Of a stretch of 64,000 nt of DNA, positions 43,106 to 52,571 are shown piece after piece. The DNA comes from Microbacterium sp. zg-Y625. Lineage in GTDB: Bacteria; Actinomycetota; Actinomycetes; Actinomycetales; Microbacteriaceae. The stretch's first letter is position 1, and every line of letters begins with the position of its first letter. The translations under genes and the position numbers were made by a program. Below the pieces are notes generated by a model. That model did no database searches. It was not told the origin of the DNA and saw only the letters and a program-made list of their open reading frames with translations. Location: assembly GCF_030246925.1 (NCBI RefSeq), contig NZ_CP126740.1:186001-250000 (forward strand). The letters run 5' to 3'.

Positions 43106-45631
43106 ATGTTCGAGAGATTCACGGACCGTGCCCGTCGTGTGGTTGTGCTCGCCCAAGAAGAGGCGAAGATGCTCAACCACAACTACATCGGTACCGAGCA
43201 CATCCTGCTCGGCCTCATTCACGAGGGCGAGGGTGTCGCCGCGAAGGCGCTGGAGTCGCTCGGTATCTCGCTCGACGCTGTGCGCGAGCAGGTGCAGGAC
43301 ATCATCGGGCAGGGCCAGCAGCAGCCGACGGGACACATCCCGTTCACGCCGCGGGCCAAGAAGGTGCTCGAGCTGTCCCTGCGCGAGGCGCTGCAGCTCG
43401 GCCACAACTACATCGGCACCGAGCACATCCTGCTCGGTCTCATCCGCGAGGGTGAGGGCGTCGCCGCGCAGGTACTCGTCAAGCTCGGCGCAGACCTCAA
43501 CAAGGTGCGCCAGCAGGTCATCCAGCTGCTGAGCGGCTACCAGGGCAAGGAGCCCGCAGGTGTCGCCGCCGGCCCCGGCGAGCAGAACGCGCCCGCCCAG
43601 GGTGGATCGGCGGTGCTCGACCAATTCGGGCGCAACCTCACCCAGGCCGCGCGCGACAACAAGCTCGACCCGGTGATCGGGCGCGAGAAGGAGATCGAGC
43701 GGGTCATGCAGATCCTCTCCCGCCGGTCGAAGAACAACCCCGTCCTCATCGGCGAGCCCGGCGTCGGCAAGACCGCCGTCGTCGAGGGCCTCGCGCAGGC
43801 CATCGTCAAGAACGAGGTGCCCGAGACGCTGAAGGACAAGCAGGTCTACTCGCTCGACCTCGGGTCGCTCATCGCCGGGTCCCGCTACCGCGGTGACTTC
43901 GAGGAGCGTCTGAAGAAGGTCACCAAGGAGATCCGCACCCGCGGCGACATCATCGTGTTCATCGACGAGATCCACACGCTCGTCGGCGCCGGTGCGGCCG
44001 AGGGCGCGATCGATGCGGCATCCATCCTCAAGCCGCTGCTCGCCCGTGGCGAGCTGCAGACCATCGGCGCGACCACGCTGGATGAGTACCGCAAGCACTT
44101 CGAGAAGGATGCCGCGCTGGAGCGCCGCTTCCAGCCGATCCAGGTCGCCGAGCCGAGCCTGCCCCACGCGATCAACATCCTGAAGGGGCTTCGCGACCGC
44201 TACGAGGCGCACCACAAGGTGCAGATCACCGACGGCGCGATCGTCGCGGCAGCGAACCTCGCCGACCGCTACGTCAGCGACCGGTTCCTCCCCGACAAGG
44301 CCATCGACCTGATCGACGAGGCCGGCGCCCGCCTGCGTCTGTCGATCCTGTCGAGCCCTCCGGAGCTGCGCGAGTTCGACGACAAGATCGCCAAGGTCCG
44401 CGAGGACAAGGAGCGCGCCAGCGAGGACCAGGACTTCGAGAAGGCCGCCGCCCTGCGCGACGAGGAGAAGTCTCTGCTCGCCGAGCGTCTGCGCCTCGAG
44501 AAGCAGTGGCGCTCGGGTGACGTCGCCAGCCACGCGGTCGTCGACGAGGGCCTGATCGCCGAGGTGCTCGCACAGGCCACCGGCATCCCGGTGTTCAAGC
44601 TGACCGAAGAGGAGTCCAGCCGACTGGTCTTCATGGAGAAGGCGCTGCACCAGCGCGTCATCGGCCAGGACGAGGCGATCGCGGCGCTGTCGCGCACGAT
44701 CCGTCGTCAGCGCGCCGGCCTCAAGGACCCCAAGCGTCCCTCGGGCTCGTTCATCTTCGCCGGCCCCACGGGCGTCGGAAAGACCGAGCTCGCCAAGGCG
44801 CTCGCGGAGTTCCTCTTCGACGACGAGGGTGCGCTGATCTCGCTCGACATGAGCGAGTTCGGTGAGAAGCACACCGTCTCCCGCCTGTTCGGAGCCCCTC
44901 CCGGGTTCGTCGGGTTCGAAGAGGGTGGCCAGCTCACCGAGAAGGTGCGCCGCAAGCCGTTCTCGGTCGTGCTCTTCGACGAGATCGAGAAGGCCCACCC
45001 GGACATCTTCAACTCGCTGCTGCAGATCCTGGAGGAGGGACGCCTGACCGACGGTCAGGGTCGCGTCATCGACTTCAAGAACACCGTGATCATCATGACG
45101 ACGAACCTCGGTTCGTCGGCGATCGCGGGCGGCCCTGTGGGCTTCCAGGTCGAGGGCAACGCCCAGACCTCGTACGACCGCATGAAGGGCAAGGTCGACG
45201 AGGAGCTGAAGCGTCACTTCAAGCCCGAGTTCCTCAACCGTCTCGACGACATCATCGTGTTCCCGCAGCTGAACAAGGACGAGCTTCGTCAGATCGTCGG
45301 CCTGTTCACCAAGCGGCTGGCCGAGCGCCTGCTCGACCGTGACATGACGGTGGAGCTGTCGCCCGAGGCGACCGACCGCCTCATCGAGATCGGCTTCGAC
45401 CCGACCCTCGGTGCCCGGCCGCTGCGCCGTGCCATGCAGCGCGAGATCGAGGACCAGCTCAGCGAGCGCATCCTGCACGGTCAGCTCAACGCGGGCGACC
45501 ACGTGAAGGTCGGTTCCGACGCCAACGGCTTCACCTTCGAGAGCGCCCCGCGCGGCGAGAAGGTCGCGGTCGGAGTCGGCACCGCCGGTGAGATCACCGC
45601 GACGCCCGACATCATCGCCGGCGCGGAGTAA
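43106..45631 (+). CDS. clpC: ATP-dependent Clp protease ATP-binding subunit ClpC
   Basis: An 841-residue HSP100 unfoldase that feeds proteins to ClpP. The N-domain has two Clp_N repeats, each with [13 protein letters not shown](H/R)EGEG. D1 has Walker A GEPGVGKT and Walker [12 protein letters not shown]. The UVR-type middle domain has the [18 protein letters not shown] coiled coil. D2 has [14 protein letters not shown] and the C-terminal [19 protein letters not shown]. The ATG at 43106 follows TTGGAGGAG. A short TTACC/GGTAA inverted pair lies in the leader (43057-43074), but no ClgR site was recognised. Confidence 0.98.
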   Translation: MFERFTDRARRVVVLAQEEAKMLNHNYIGTEHILLGLIHEGEGVAAKALESLGISLDAVREQVQDIIGQGQQQPTGHIPFTPRAKKVLELSLREALQLGHNYIGTEHILLGLIREGEGVAAQVLVKLGADLNKVRQQVIQLLSGYQGKEPAGVAAGPGEQNAPAQGGSAVLDQFGRNLTQAARDNKLDPVIGREKEIERVMQILSRRSKNNPVLIGEPGVGKTAVVEGLAQAIVKNEVPETLKDKQVYSLDLGSLIAGSRYRGDFEERLKKVTKEIRTRGDIIVFIDEIHTLVGAGAAEGAIDAASILKPLLARGELQTIGATTLDEYRKHFEKDAALERRFQPIQVAEPSLPHAINILKGLRDRYEAHHKVQITDGAIVAAANLADRYVSDRFLPDKAIDLIDEAGARLRLSILSSPPELREFDDKIAKVREDKERASEDQDFEKAAALRDEEKSLLAERLRLEKQWRSGDVASHAVVDEGLIAEVLAQATGIPVFKLTEEESSRLVFMEKALHQRVIGQDEAIAALSRTIRRQRAGLKDPKRPSGSFIFAGPTGVGKTELAKALAEFLFDDEGALISLDMSEFGEKHTVSRLFGAPPGFVGFEEGGQLTEKVRRKPFSVVLFDEIEKAHPDIFNSLLQILEEGRLTDGQGRVIDFKNTVIIMTTNLGSSAIAGGPVGFQVEGNAQTSYDRMKGKVDEELKRHFKPEFLNRLDDIIVFPQLNKDELRQIVGLFTKRLAERLLDRDMTVELSPEATDRLIEIGFDPTLGARPLRRAMQREIEDQLSERILHGQLNAGDHVKVGSDANGFTFESAPRGEKVAVGVGTAGEITATPDIIAGAE

Positions 45632-45659
45632 CACCCCGGCCCACGGGCCAGCAACAGAC

Positions 45660-45689
45660 GAGAGCGGATGCCACCCGGCATCCGCTCTC
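45660..45689. terminator. Two-way terminator hairpin after clpC
   Basis: GAGAGCGGATGCC (45660-45672) and GGCATCCGCTCTC (45677-45689) pair perfectly over 13 bp around a 4-nt loop. It lies between the 3' ends of clpC and the convergent transglutaminase gene. There is no T-run, as is usual in this G+C range. Confidence 0.75.
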
Positions 45690-45697
45690 GCTGTCTG

Positions 45698-46579
45698 TCA
45701 GCCCTCGATCGGAGCGACGTCGACCTGCACGCGCAGGCTCGAGTTCTTCGCCTCGGTGAAGATGATGCCCTTCACGGGCGACACGTCGCCGTAGTCGCGC
45801 CCCCACGCGACCGTGACGTACCGGTCGTTCGCCCACTGGTCGTTGGTGGGGTCGATCGCCAGCCACTCGTCGGTGCCGGGAACCCACACCGCAAGCCAGG
45901 CGTGGGAGGCATCGGCGCCGAAGACCCGCTGCTTGCCCGGCGGCGGCTGGGTGGCGAGGTACCCGCTGACGTAGCGCGCGGCCACGCCGTGGGCGCGCAG
46001 GCACGCGAGCGCCAGATGCGCGAAGTCCTGGCAGACCCCCGCCCGCGCCCGCAGCACGTCGGAGACCGTGCTGGTGACGGTGGTCGCCGTGCCGTCGTAC
46101 GCGAAGTCCGCGTGGATGCGGCGCATGAGGTCTGTGGCCGCCTCGCCGAGCGGGCGACCGGGCGTGAGGGATGCCGCGGCGTACTCCGTCGCCTCGGCCA
46201 CATGGGCCGCGCGGGGCGACTCCAGGGCGTACTCCACGGCGCGCCAGGCGCCGGGCACCTCGGGGTGGTGCAGGGGGCGTGCCCGCTCCCACGGCTGGGC
46301 GAGCGCCGATTCGTCGTACGTCGGCGCCTGCACCTCGACGTCGCCGGCTGCCTCGATCACGAGCGTGCCGTGCGGCTGGGTGAGGTGGAAATACGTCGCG
46401 GCGTTGCCGAAGTAGTCCACATCGGGGTCGATGTCGCCGGGCGGCGGCTGCACCGTGACGGCGTGGTCATGCACCTGCTGCCACGGCAGGTCGCGGGGGA
46501 CGAGGTGGTACAGGCCCACGCTGTCTTCGACCTGGTCGCTGTACGTGTAGGTCGTGCGGTGCCAGACGCGGTATCTCAT
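45698..46579 (-). CDS. Transglutaminase-like cysteine peptidase-fold protein
   Basis: A 293-residue protein. An N-terminal beta domain (MRYRVWHRTTYTYSDQVE, then PRDLPWQQV) typical of Transglut_N is followed by the catalytic domain with Cys in AGVCQDFAHLAL, His in DASHAWLAVWVP and Asp in LAIDPTNDQW. These usually act as cysteine proteases or amidases rather than cross-linkers. Its start overlaps the ATP-grasp/alpha-E stop by 4 bp. This trio of domains recurs across bacteria and is thought to form a peptide-making and peptide-processing unit. Confidence 0.92.
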   Translation of the reverse strand: MRYRVWHRTTYTYSDQVEDSVGLYHLVPRDLPWQQVHDHAVTVQPPPGDIDPDVDYFGNAATYFHLTQPHGTLVIEAAGDVEVQAPTYDESALAQPWERARPLHHPEVPGAWRAVEYALESPRAAHVAEATEYAAASLTPGRPLGEAATDLMRRIHADFAYDGTATTVTSTVSDVLRARAGVCQDFAHLALACLRAHGVAARYVSGYLATQPPPGKQRVFGADASHAWLAVWVPGTDEWLAIDPTNDQWANDRYVTVAWGRDYGDVSPVKGIIFTEAKNSSLRVQVDVAPIEG

Positions 46580-49086
46580 GCGACCGTCCGCTCCTCGATG
46601 AGGGCGAGCTCGGACAGCGGCAGCGGCGGCGGTCCGCTCTCGAACTGCACGTGCGCGACCGCGTCGGCGAGCTGCTCGAGCTGGGCGACCGTGTTGACGA
46701 GGAACTCCGTCAGTGCCGGGCGGTGCTCGCCGTCGGTCGCCGTGAGCGCGGTCACGTCGACGTGCTCGAGGGCCGTCTCGAGGTGCTCGAGCAGGCGCTC
46801 CGGTCGGGTGGAGCCGGTCGAGGCGGGCATGGCGGCGAGGTGCGTGCGCATCGCCCCCAGCGAGAACGCGAGCGACCGCGGGTTGTCGCGGTCCGACAGC
46901 AGCAGCTCCAGCGCGTCGGCGGTGCGCACCGATCCGCGGTACCGGCGCCGGTAGGTGACGATGCTCTCCGCGACCGTGAGGGTCGCCTCCAGCACCTCGC
47001 GGTCGGCGCGGTAGGCGCGGCGGCGGGTGGTGGTCGCCATCATCAGATGGCACAGCTGCAGGCCGCGCTCGAGGTGGCGACCCGCCTCGATCATGTGCCA
47101 CCCGGGGTCGCGCATCATGTTCGCCGTCACGCCCTGCAGCGACAGCACGGCGGTCAGCATGCGGCCGGCGGACTCCGCGGTGCGGTGCGCGTGCGGGGCG
47201 GAGCGAAGCGCGCGCGCCGCCCGGTCGACGTTCGAGAAGACGCGCCAGGTGTCGCCCGAGAGCTGATCGCGCACGCCTTCGAGGGCATCGCGCAGCCGGG
47301 CGATCGCGTGCGCCGCGCTGCCGCTGCGGTCGGCATCCAGCAGCAGCGAGCGCAGTTCGGCGTCGGGGTCGGGCAGGCGGATGCCGGCGAGGCGCTGCAG
47401 TGCCGCCAGCAGCACGCCGGTGCTCTCGGCGGCCTGCGCGCTGTGACGGCGGCTGAGCTGTTCCAGCTGGTGGTGCGCGGTCAGCAGCAGGCGCAGCATG
47501 TCCTCGGCCCGCTCCGCGTAGCGCCCCGCCCAGAACATGTCGGCCAGCGCGCGGGGTGCGAGAGTCGGCACCGTGGGGCCGATCTCCGGCGGCGCGCTCT
47601 CGACGAGTCCCTGGTCGGGATCGTCCGGCGCGGCCTTCAGCACCCAGACGTCCTTCGTCACCGGGCCGGTCTCTTCGCCCGCGCGCACGGTGGCCAGTCC
47701 GCCCACGAGGGGGCGGTACGCCGAGCCGTAGCGCAGCGTGAAGCTGCGGAACACGACCGGGCGGGCAGCGGCGCGCGTCCGGTCGGCCCAGACCGGCGCC
47801 TGCGACAGCGGAAGCACGTCCTGGCCGACGTAGCGATGCGGGGCCGCGGTGATGAGCGCGGCGAGCTCCGCCGCCGGCAGGTCCGCCAGCAGGGCGCGGG
47901 GCTCGTCGATCGTCCGCACGAGGAGAGTGGGGTCATCGGACGCGAGGCGGTCGAGCACCTGCTCGCGCGCGTCGGGGTCACCGCACCACCAGGTCGGCAC
48001 CGACGGCAGTCGCAGCTGCTCGCCCAGCAGCGCTTCACAGGCGGCCGGGAGGAAGGGCATGAGTCCGGGGTTCTCGAGCACGCCCGCGCCGAGCCCGTTG
48101 ACCAGGCGCACCCGGCCGCGCCGCACCGCCTCGGTCAGGCCGGCGACGCCCAGCCGGGAGTCGGCACGCAGCTCGAGCGGATCGCACCACTCGGCATCCA
48201 CTCGTCGCACGATGACGTCGACGCGCTCGCGCGGCCGGGCGTGCGGCCAGCCGGCGGGTTTCATCCACACCCAGCCGTCGCGCACGACCAGGTCGCTGCC
48301 CTGCACGAGCGGCATGCCGAGTGCGTTGGCGAGGAAGGCCTGGTCGAACGCCGTCTCGGAGTGCGGGCCGGGGGTGAGCACGACCACGTGCGGAGAGGCG
48401 ACTCCGGGAGCGCTGTCGAGCAGCGCGGCGCGCAGAGCCGAGAAGTACGGCTCCATGCGGTGCAGATCGCTGCCCTGGTAGAGGTCGGGGAGCACCTGCG
48501 CGATGACCCGGCGGTTCTGCATGGCGAACCCGAGTCCTGACGGCGCCTGCACGCGGTCGGCCAGCACGTGCCAGTCTCCGTCGGCGTCGCGCCCCAGGTC
48601 GGCGGCCGACAGCACGAGCGGCTGCGTGTTCGCAGCGCCCGGCCGGGCCACGGGCCTGGCGAAGCCGGAGTGGCCGAAGATGCATGCGGACGGGACGACG
48701 CCGGATGCCAGAAGGGTCTGGGGCCCGTAGAGGTCGCTGAGCACGGCGTTGAGCAGCTCGGCGCGCTGCGCGAGTCCCACGTCGAGCCGCGCCCACGTCG
48801 GGGCGTCGATGACGAGCGGCATCGGGTCCAGCTGCCAGGGCTGCGCCCCGGCCTCGGCAGTCACGTAGGTGACGCCGTCGTCGGCGAGGAAGCGTCTGAT
48901 CTCCCCCTCGACGCGGCGCAGCTCGTCGGGAGTGAGGGCGAGGGCGAGGTCCGCCATGGCCTTCCATCCGGGGCGCAGACCGCCGTCGGGAGAGACGACT
49001 TCGTCGTATCGGCTGACGACGCCGGGCAGGGAGAACGGCAGCGTCGGCTCGCTCACCGCTGTCGCATAGTCACGCAGCACACTCAC
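46576..49086 (-). CDS. Circularly permuted ATP-grasp type 2 protein fused to alpha-E domain
   Basis: 836 residues from the GTG at 49086, which lies 8 nt after AGGAGGT; the open frame upstream lacks family sequence. Residues 1-480 are the permuted ATP-grasp (DUF404/DUF407) domain: LYGPQTLLASGVVPSACIFG, LTPGPHSETAFDQAFLANAL and RVRLVNGLGAGVLENPGLM. Residues about 510-830 are the alpha-E helical domain (ADMFWAGRYAERAEDMLRLL). In many bacteria these are two adjacent genes. ATP-grasp enzymes form peptide or amide bonds, so a peptide product processed by the coupled transglutaminase is inferred. The product is unknown. Confidence 0.9.
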   Translation of the reverse strand: MSVLRDYATAVSEPTLPFSLPGVVSRYDEVVSPDGGLRPGWKAMADLALALTPDELRRVEGEIRRFLADDGVTYVTAEAGAQPWQLDPMPLVIDAPTWARLDVGLAQRAELLNAVLSDLYGPQTLLASGVVPSACIFGHSGFARPVARPGAANTQPLVLSAADLGRDADGDWHVLADRVQAPSGLGFAMQNRRVIAQVLPDLYQGSDLHRMEPYFSALRAALLDSAPGVASPHVVVLTPGPHSETAFDQAFLANALGMPLVQGSDLVVRDGWVWMKPAGWPHARPRERVDVIVRRVDAEWCDPLELRADSRLGVAGLTEAVRRGRVRLVNGLGAGVLENPGLMPFLPAACEALLGEQLRLPSVPTWWCGDPDAREQVLDRLASDDPTLLVRTIDEPRALLADLPAAELAALITAAPHRYVGQDVLPLSQAPVWADRTRAAARPVVFRSFTLRYGSAYRPLVGGLATVRAGEETGPVTKDVWVLKAAPDDPDQGLVESAPPEIGPTVPTLAPRALADMFWAGRYAERAEDMLRLLLTAHHQLEQLSRRHSAQAAESTGVLLAALQRLAGIRLPDPDAELRSLLLDADRSGSAAHAIARLRDALEGVRDQLSGDTWRVFSNVDRAARALRSAPHAHRTAESAGRMLTAVLSLQGVTANMMRDPGWHMIEAGRHLERGLQLCHLMMATTTRRRAYRADREVLEATLTVAESIVTYRRRYRGSVRTADALELLLSDRDNPRSLAFSLGAMRTHLAAMPASTGSTRPERLLEHLETALEHVDVTALTATDGEHRPALTEFLVNTVAQLEQLADAVAHVQFESGPPPLPLSELALIEERTVA

Positions 49087-49224
49087 GCCTGCGGACCTCC
49101 TCCGGTTCGGGGGCAGCGGCGCCGGGCGGCGGGCGTGGTTCGAATTTACCGGAGGACCGCCGCGCCCGCCGCCCACGACCCCGCCGCCCACGGCGCCGTC
49201 GTCCTTCCCGGATAAAGTGGGACG

Positions 49225-49725
49225 GTGACCAGCTTCACCGTCCGTGCCGCCCGAACGTCCGACGTGCGGGGCATCATGGCGATGCTGGAGCCGTATGTGC
49301 AGCGGCGGATCCTGCTGGGCAAGGACATCGTGGTGCTGTTCGAATCGGTGCAGCAGTTCGTGGTCGCCGAGGCGGACGGTGAGCTCGTGGGGTGCGGTGC
49401 TCTGCACGTCATGTGGGAGGACCTGGGTGAGGTGCGCACCCTGATCGTCGTCGACGAGTGGCTGCACCGCGGCGTCGGGCGCGCCATCGTCGACCGCCTC
49501 GAAGACGACGCACGCGCGCTCGGCCTCTCGCGGCTGTTCTGCCTCACGTTCGAGGTGGACTTCTTCCGCGCCCGCGGGTTCGCGCCGATCGGCGAGCACA
49601 TCGTCGACCCCGACGTCTACTCGCAGCTGCTGCGCAGCCCCGATGAGGGGATCGCGGAGTTCCTCGACCTGGCGCACGTCAAGCCGAACACCCTCGGCAA
49701 CACGCGCATGCTCAAGCAGCTGTAG
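49225..49725 (+). CDS. argA: Amino-acid N-acetyltransferase (N-acetylglutamate synthase, short type)
   Basis: A 166-residue GNAT protein of the short actinobacterial NAGS type, which acetylates glutamate to start arginine synthesis. It shows IMAMLEPYVQRRILLGKD, LHVMWEDLGEVRTLIV, the acetyl-CoA loop RGVGRAIVDRLEDDARALG and LTFEVDFFRARGF. TAAAGT (49213-49218) lies exactly 6 nt before the GTG, so the message is probably leaderless. It stands alone. A related acetyltransferase with another amino-acid substrate remains possible. Confidence 0.88.
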   Translation: MTSFTVRAARTSDVRGIMAMLEPYVQRRILLGKDIVVLFESVQQFVVAEADGELVGCGALHVMWEDLGEVRTLIVVDEWLHRGVGRAIVDRLEDDARALGLSRLFCLTFEVDFFRARGFAPIGEHIVDPDVYSQLLRSPDEGIAEFLDLAHVKPNTLGNTRMLKQL

Positions 49726-49774
49726 CGGGCGCGCCCCCGGGCCGTGGCGGCACCCGCGACGTAGCCTTGTACCC

Positions 49775-50452
49775 ATGTCCGAACCCGTCCGTCGCAGGCA
49801 TTCGCCCGCCGTCTACCGCCGTCGTCGGCTGACGGTGCTGCTGGTCGTCATCGTCGTGATCGTCGGGATCGTGCTGCTGGTGTGGCAGCCGTGGAACGCC
49901 GACGCGAGTCAGACCGACCCGAGTCCCGACCCGGCGCCGTCGGCCTCGTCGTCGCCCGGAGGCGCGGCCACCGCCACGCCCCTTCCGAGCCCCACGGCGT
50001 CGCAGGCAGAGCCAGAGGCTGACGCGCCGGAGGGCGACGCCGCCGTGGCCTGCACGGCAGGCATGGTGGAGGTCGCCGGCATCACCGACAAGGAGACCTA
50101 TGCCGCGGGCGAGAACCCGCAGCTGTCGATCTCGCTGACCAACACCGGTGGGGTTCCGTGCACGATCAACGTGGGCACGACGACGCAGACCTTCATGGTC
50201 AGCAGTGGCGACGATGTCTGGTGGCGCTCGACCGACTGCCAGACGGAGCCGAGCGACCAGACGGTCACGGTCGACGCTGGACAGACCGTCACCAGCGTCA
50301 CCCCCCTCACCTGGGACCGCACTCGCTCGTCTGTCTCGACGTGCGGTGACGTCGACCGGCAGACGGCCCCCGGCGGTGGGTCGTCGTTCCACCTGAAGGT
50401 CTCGATCGGCGGGGTGGAGTCGTCGGGCAGTCGACAGTTCGTCCTCAACTGA
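49775..50452 (+). CDS. Membrane-anchored extracytoplasmic protein, DUF4232-like
   Basis: A 225-residue protein. A basic N-terminus is followed by a single TM helix (LTVLLVVIVVIVGIVLLVW), a Pro/Ser/Ala-rich spacer (residues about 45-90), and an immunoglobulin-like beta domain with ISLTNTGGVPCTINVGTTTQ and a late Cys (STCGDVDRQ). The anchor faces the domain outward. TAGCCT lies 7 nt before the ATG. The function is unknown. Confidence 0.75.
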   Translation: MSEPVRRRHSPAVYRRRRLTVLLVVIVVIVGIVLLVWQPWNADASQTDPSPDPAPSASSSPGGAATATPLPSPTASQAEPEADAPEGDAAVACTAGMVEVAGITDKETYAAGENPQLSISLTNTGGVPCTINVGTTTQTFMVSSGDDVWWRSTDCQTEPSDQTVTVDAGQTVTSVTPLTWDRTRSSVSTCGDVDRQTAPGGGSSFHLKVSIGGVESSGSRQFVLN

Positions 50453-50531
50453 TCTGCCGGGGGGCTTGATCTGAGAGCTTTCTCATGCATGTCCCCCAAA
50501 GAGGGGACAGCCCCCGGTCGTGAGCGTGGAC

Positions 50532-50690
50532 TATTCTGGACCCAGCTCCCGCACGTCGTCCCCGCTGTCCCCAGCAGTTGAGTGCAACCCTCCCCAGAGT
50601 TGCACACCGGGAACTTCCGACGGCGGTGAGCGTTGGGCCCTCTCGAGTCACCCAGTCCCCAATGGGCGGCCCGAGAGGGCCCTCTCTTTC
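50532..50690 (+). ncRNA. Candidate structured RNA with terminal hairpin
   Basis: In the 258-bp gap between two genes, a -10-like TATTCT (50532-50537) is followed by a stem GTGCAAC/GTTGCAC (50582-50605) with a C-rich loop. A strong hairpin, GGGCCCTCTCG (50635-50645) with CGAGAGGGCCC (50672-50682), follows and is trailed by TCTCTTTC. An earlier stem GTCCCC/GGGGAC lies near 50491-50510. No known RNA family was recognised. It could instead be a terminator cluster after the upstream gene. Confidence 0.3.
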
Positions 50691-50710
50691 GCTCTCGGTA
50701 GGCTGGGGGG

Positions 50711-51130
50711 ATGGCCGGCAAGAAGAAGGCGAAGCGCTCGCCGTCCGAGTTCCGCAACCCGCAGCTGCAAGACGCGCTGCAGACGCAGGACATGGCCGCG
50801 ATCGCGTTCGCGTTGCGCCACGGGCCGACCGTCGTGCCGCTGATGCGGCCCGGTCAGCGCGACAACCCGCTCGACGTGGGCGAGGTCTGGACGTACCGCG
50901 ACCCGCGCACCGGCGATGTCGCGCTGCTGCTGTTCAGCGACGCCGTCCACAAGCCGGCGACCCTGCCGCCCGGGGTCGCACTGCAGTCCCCGGCCTGGTT
51001 GCGCGCCTTTCTCAGCGCCCACGAGGAGGAGATCACCACGGTGTTCTTCGACATCGCCGGGCCGCATCCGCTGCAGGCATCGCCCGCCGATCTCATCGCG
51101 GCGCTGGATGCCGAAGCCCCCGCCGAGTGA
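50711..51130 (+). CDS. SseB-like small protein, function unknown
   Basis: A 139-residue protein. After a Lys-rich start it contains LQDALQTQDMAAIAFALRHG, then VALLLFSDAVHKPATLPPGVALQSPAWLRAFL, a pattern reminiscent of SseB N-terminal domain proteins, but the match is weak by eye. No TM or signal sequence is seen. TAGGCT (50699-50704) lies exactly 6 nt before the ATG, so it is probably leaderless. It converges with radA, 6 nt apart. Confidence 0.7.
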   Translation: MAGKKKAKRSPSEFRNPQLQDALQTQDMAAIAFALRHGPTVVPLMRPGQRDNPLDVGEVWTYRDPRTGDVALLLFSDAVHKPATLPPGVALQSPAWLRAFLSAHEEEITTVFFDIAGPHPLQASPADLIAALDAEAPAE

Positions 51131-51136
51131 GCCGGG

Positions 51137-52501
51137 TCAGAACTCGGGTTCGTCGCCGGGGCCGGGTCGGTGCAGGCGCGGCAGGTCGCGCAACGCGTCT
51201 CGCAGGGTGCGGCAGCGCGCGTCGAGCACCGTGCGATAGCCGAGGCGTGCAGCCTCGCTGCGGCGCTGGTCGGTCTGGGTCACCGCGCGGATCTCGCCCG
51301 CCAGGCTGAGTTCCCCGATGGCGGCGACCTTCGCCGGCAGCGCGCGGTCGCTCACGGCGCTCGCGACGGCCAGCGCGATCGCGAGATCGGCCGCCGGCTC
51401 GGTGAGCCGCACACCGCCGACGGTGGACACGTAGACGTCCTGGTCGGAAACCGTGATGCCGGCCTTCTTCTCGAGCACCGCGAGGATCATCGCGACGCGG
51501 GCGCCGTCGACCCCGCTGACGATGCGCCGCGGGTTCGGAGCCCCGGTCTTCATGGTCAGCGCCTGCACCTCTACCGGCAGCGCCCGGCGGCCCTCCAGGG
51601 CGACGGTCACGCAGGTGCCCGCCTCGCGGGAGCCGTGACCGAGGAACAGCGCGCTGGGATCGGAGACCTCGGTGATGCCGGCGCCGGTCATGTCGAAGCA
51701 CCCCACCTCATCGGTGGCGCCGAAGCGGTTCTTCAGCGCCCGCACGAAGCGCAGCGACGTCTGCCGGTCGCCCTCGAAGTGGCAGACGACGTCGACGAGG
51801 TGCTCGAGGATGCGCGGGCCCGCGATCGACCCGTCCTTCGTCACGTGCCCCACGATGATGACGGGCAGGTCACGCTCTTTGGCGACGCGGATGAGAGTGG
51901 ATGCCACCTCGCGCACCTGCCCGGGGTGCCCCGCCATGCCGTCGGACATCGACGATGACACCGTCTGCACCGAGTCGACGATGAGCAGCTGCGGCTTCAC
52001 CTCGTCGACGTGCCCCAGGATCGTGGCGAGGTCGGTCTCGCTCGCGAGATAGAGCTCGTCGTGCAGGGCCCCGGTGCGCTCGGCGCGCAGGCGCACCTGC
52101 CCGAGTGATTCCTCGGCGCTGACGTACAGCACGCGCCGGCCCACCCGCGCGCTCTGCGCCGCGACCTCGGTGAGCAGCGTCGACTTGCCGACCCCCGGCT
52201 CGCCGGACAAGAGGATCGCCGCGCCCGGGACGAGACCGCCGCCCAGCACCCGGTCGAACTCGCCGATGCCGCTGGTGGTGCGGGCCGCCTCTTGCGTCTG
52301 CACCTGCGTGATGGGCCGGGCCGCGCGTGCGGCTCCGGGAGCGACCGGGGTGATGGTGCGGACGATGCCGGTCTGCTCGGCCCCTTCGACCACCGTGCCC
52401 CACTGCTGGCACTCGCCGCAGCGGCCGACCCACTTCAGGGTCGTCCAGCCGCACTCCGTGCATCGGTACGGTGCGGCGGTCGTGGGGCGTCGGGTGGCCA
52501 T
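51137..52501 (-). CDS. radA: DNA repair protein RadA
   Basis: A 454-residue RecA-like ATPase that helps process branched recombination intermediates. It has an N-terminal zinc finger (YRCTECGWTTLKWVGRCGEC), Walker A GEPGVGKSTLL, the RadA-specific KNRFG motif in RALKNRFGATDEVG, and a C-terminal Lon-like domain (GARVAMILAVLEKKAG, then ASAVSDRALPAKVAAIGEL). TAGCCT (52513-52508) lies 6 nt before the ATG. The length is normal. Confidence 0.97.
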   Translation of the reverse strand: MATRRPTTAAPYRCTECGWTTLKWVGRCGECQQWGTVVEGAEQTGIVRTITPVAPGAARAARPITQVQTQEAARTTSGIGEFDRVLGGGLVPGAAILLSGEPGVGKSTLLTEVAAQSARVGRRVLYVSAEESLGQVRLRAERTGALHDELYLASETDLATILGHVDEVKPQLLIVDSVQTVSSSMSDGMAGHPGQVREVASTLIRVAKERDLPVIIVGHVTKDGSIAGPRILEHLVDVVCHFEGDRQTSLRFVRALKNRFGATDEVGCFDMTGAGITEVSDPSALFLGHGSREAGTCVTVALEGRRALPVEVQALTMKTGAPNPRRIVSGVDGARVAMILAVLEKKAGITVSDQDVYVSTVGGVRLTEPAADLAIALAVASAVSDRALPAKVAAIGELSLAGEIRAVTQTDQRRSEAARLGYRTVLDARCRTLRDALRDLPRLHRPGPGDEPEF

Positions 52502-52571
52502 GCCTTCAGGCTATGCGGAGCCGCCGACACCGGCGGCATCCATCCCACAGGTGGCGGCAGGCCGCCCGCGG

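Noticed and set aside
43058..45634. 858-residue minus-strand frame opposite clpC
   Set aside because: Exact antisense shadow of clpC with Leu/Asp/Val-rich sequence typical of mirrored codons.
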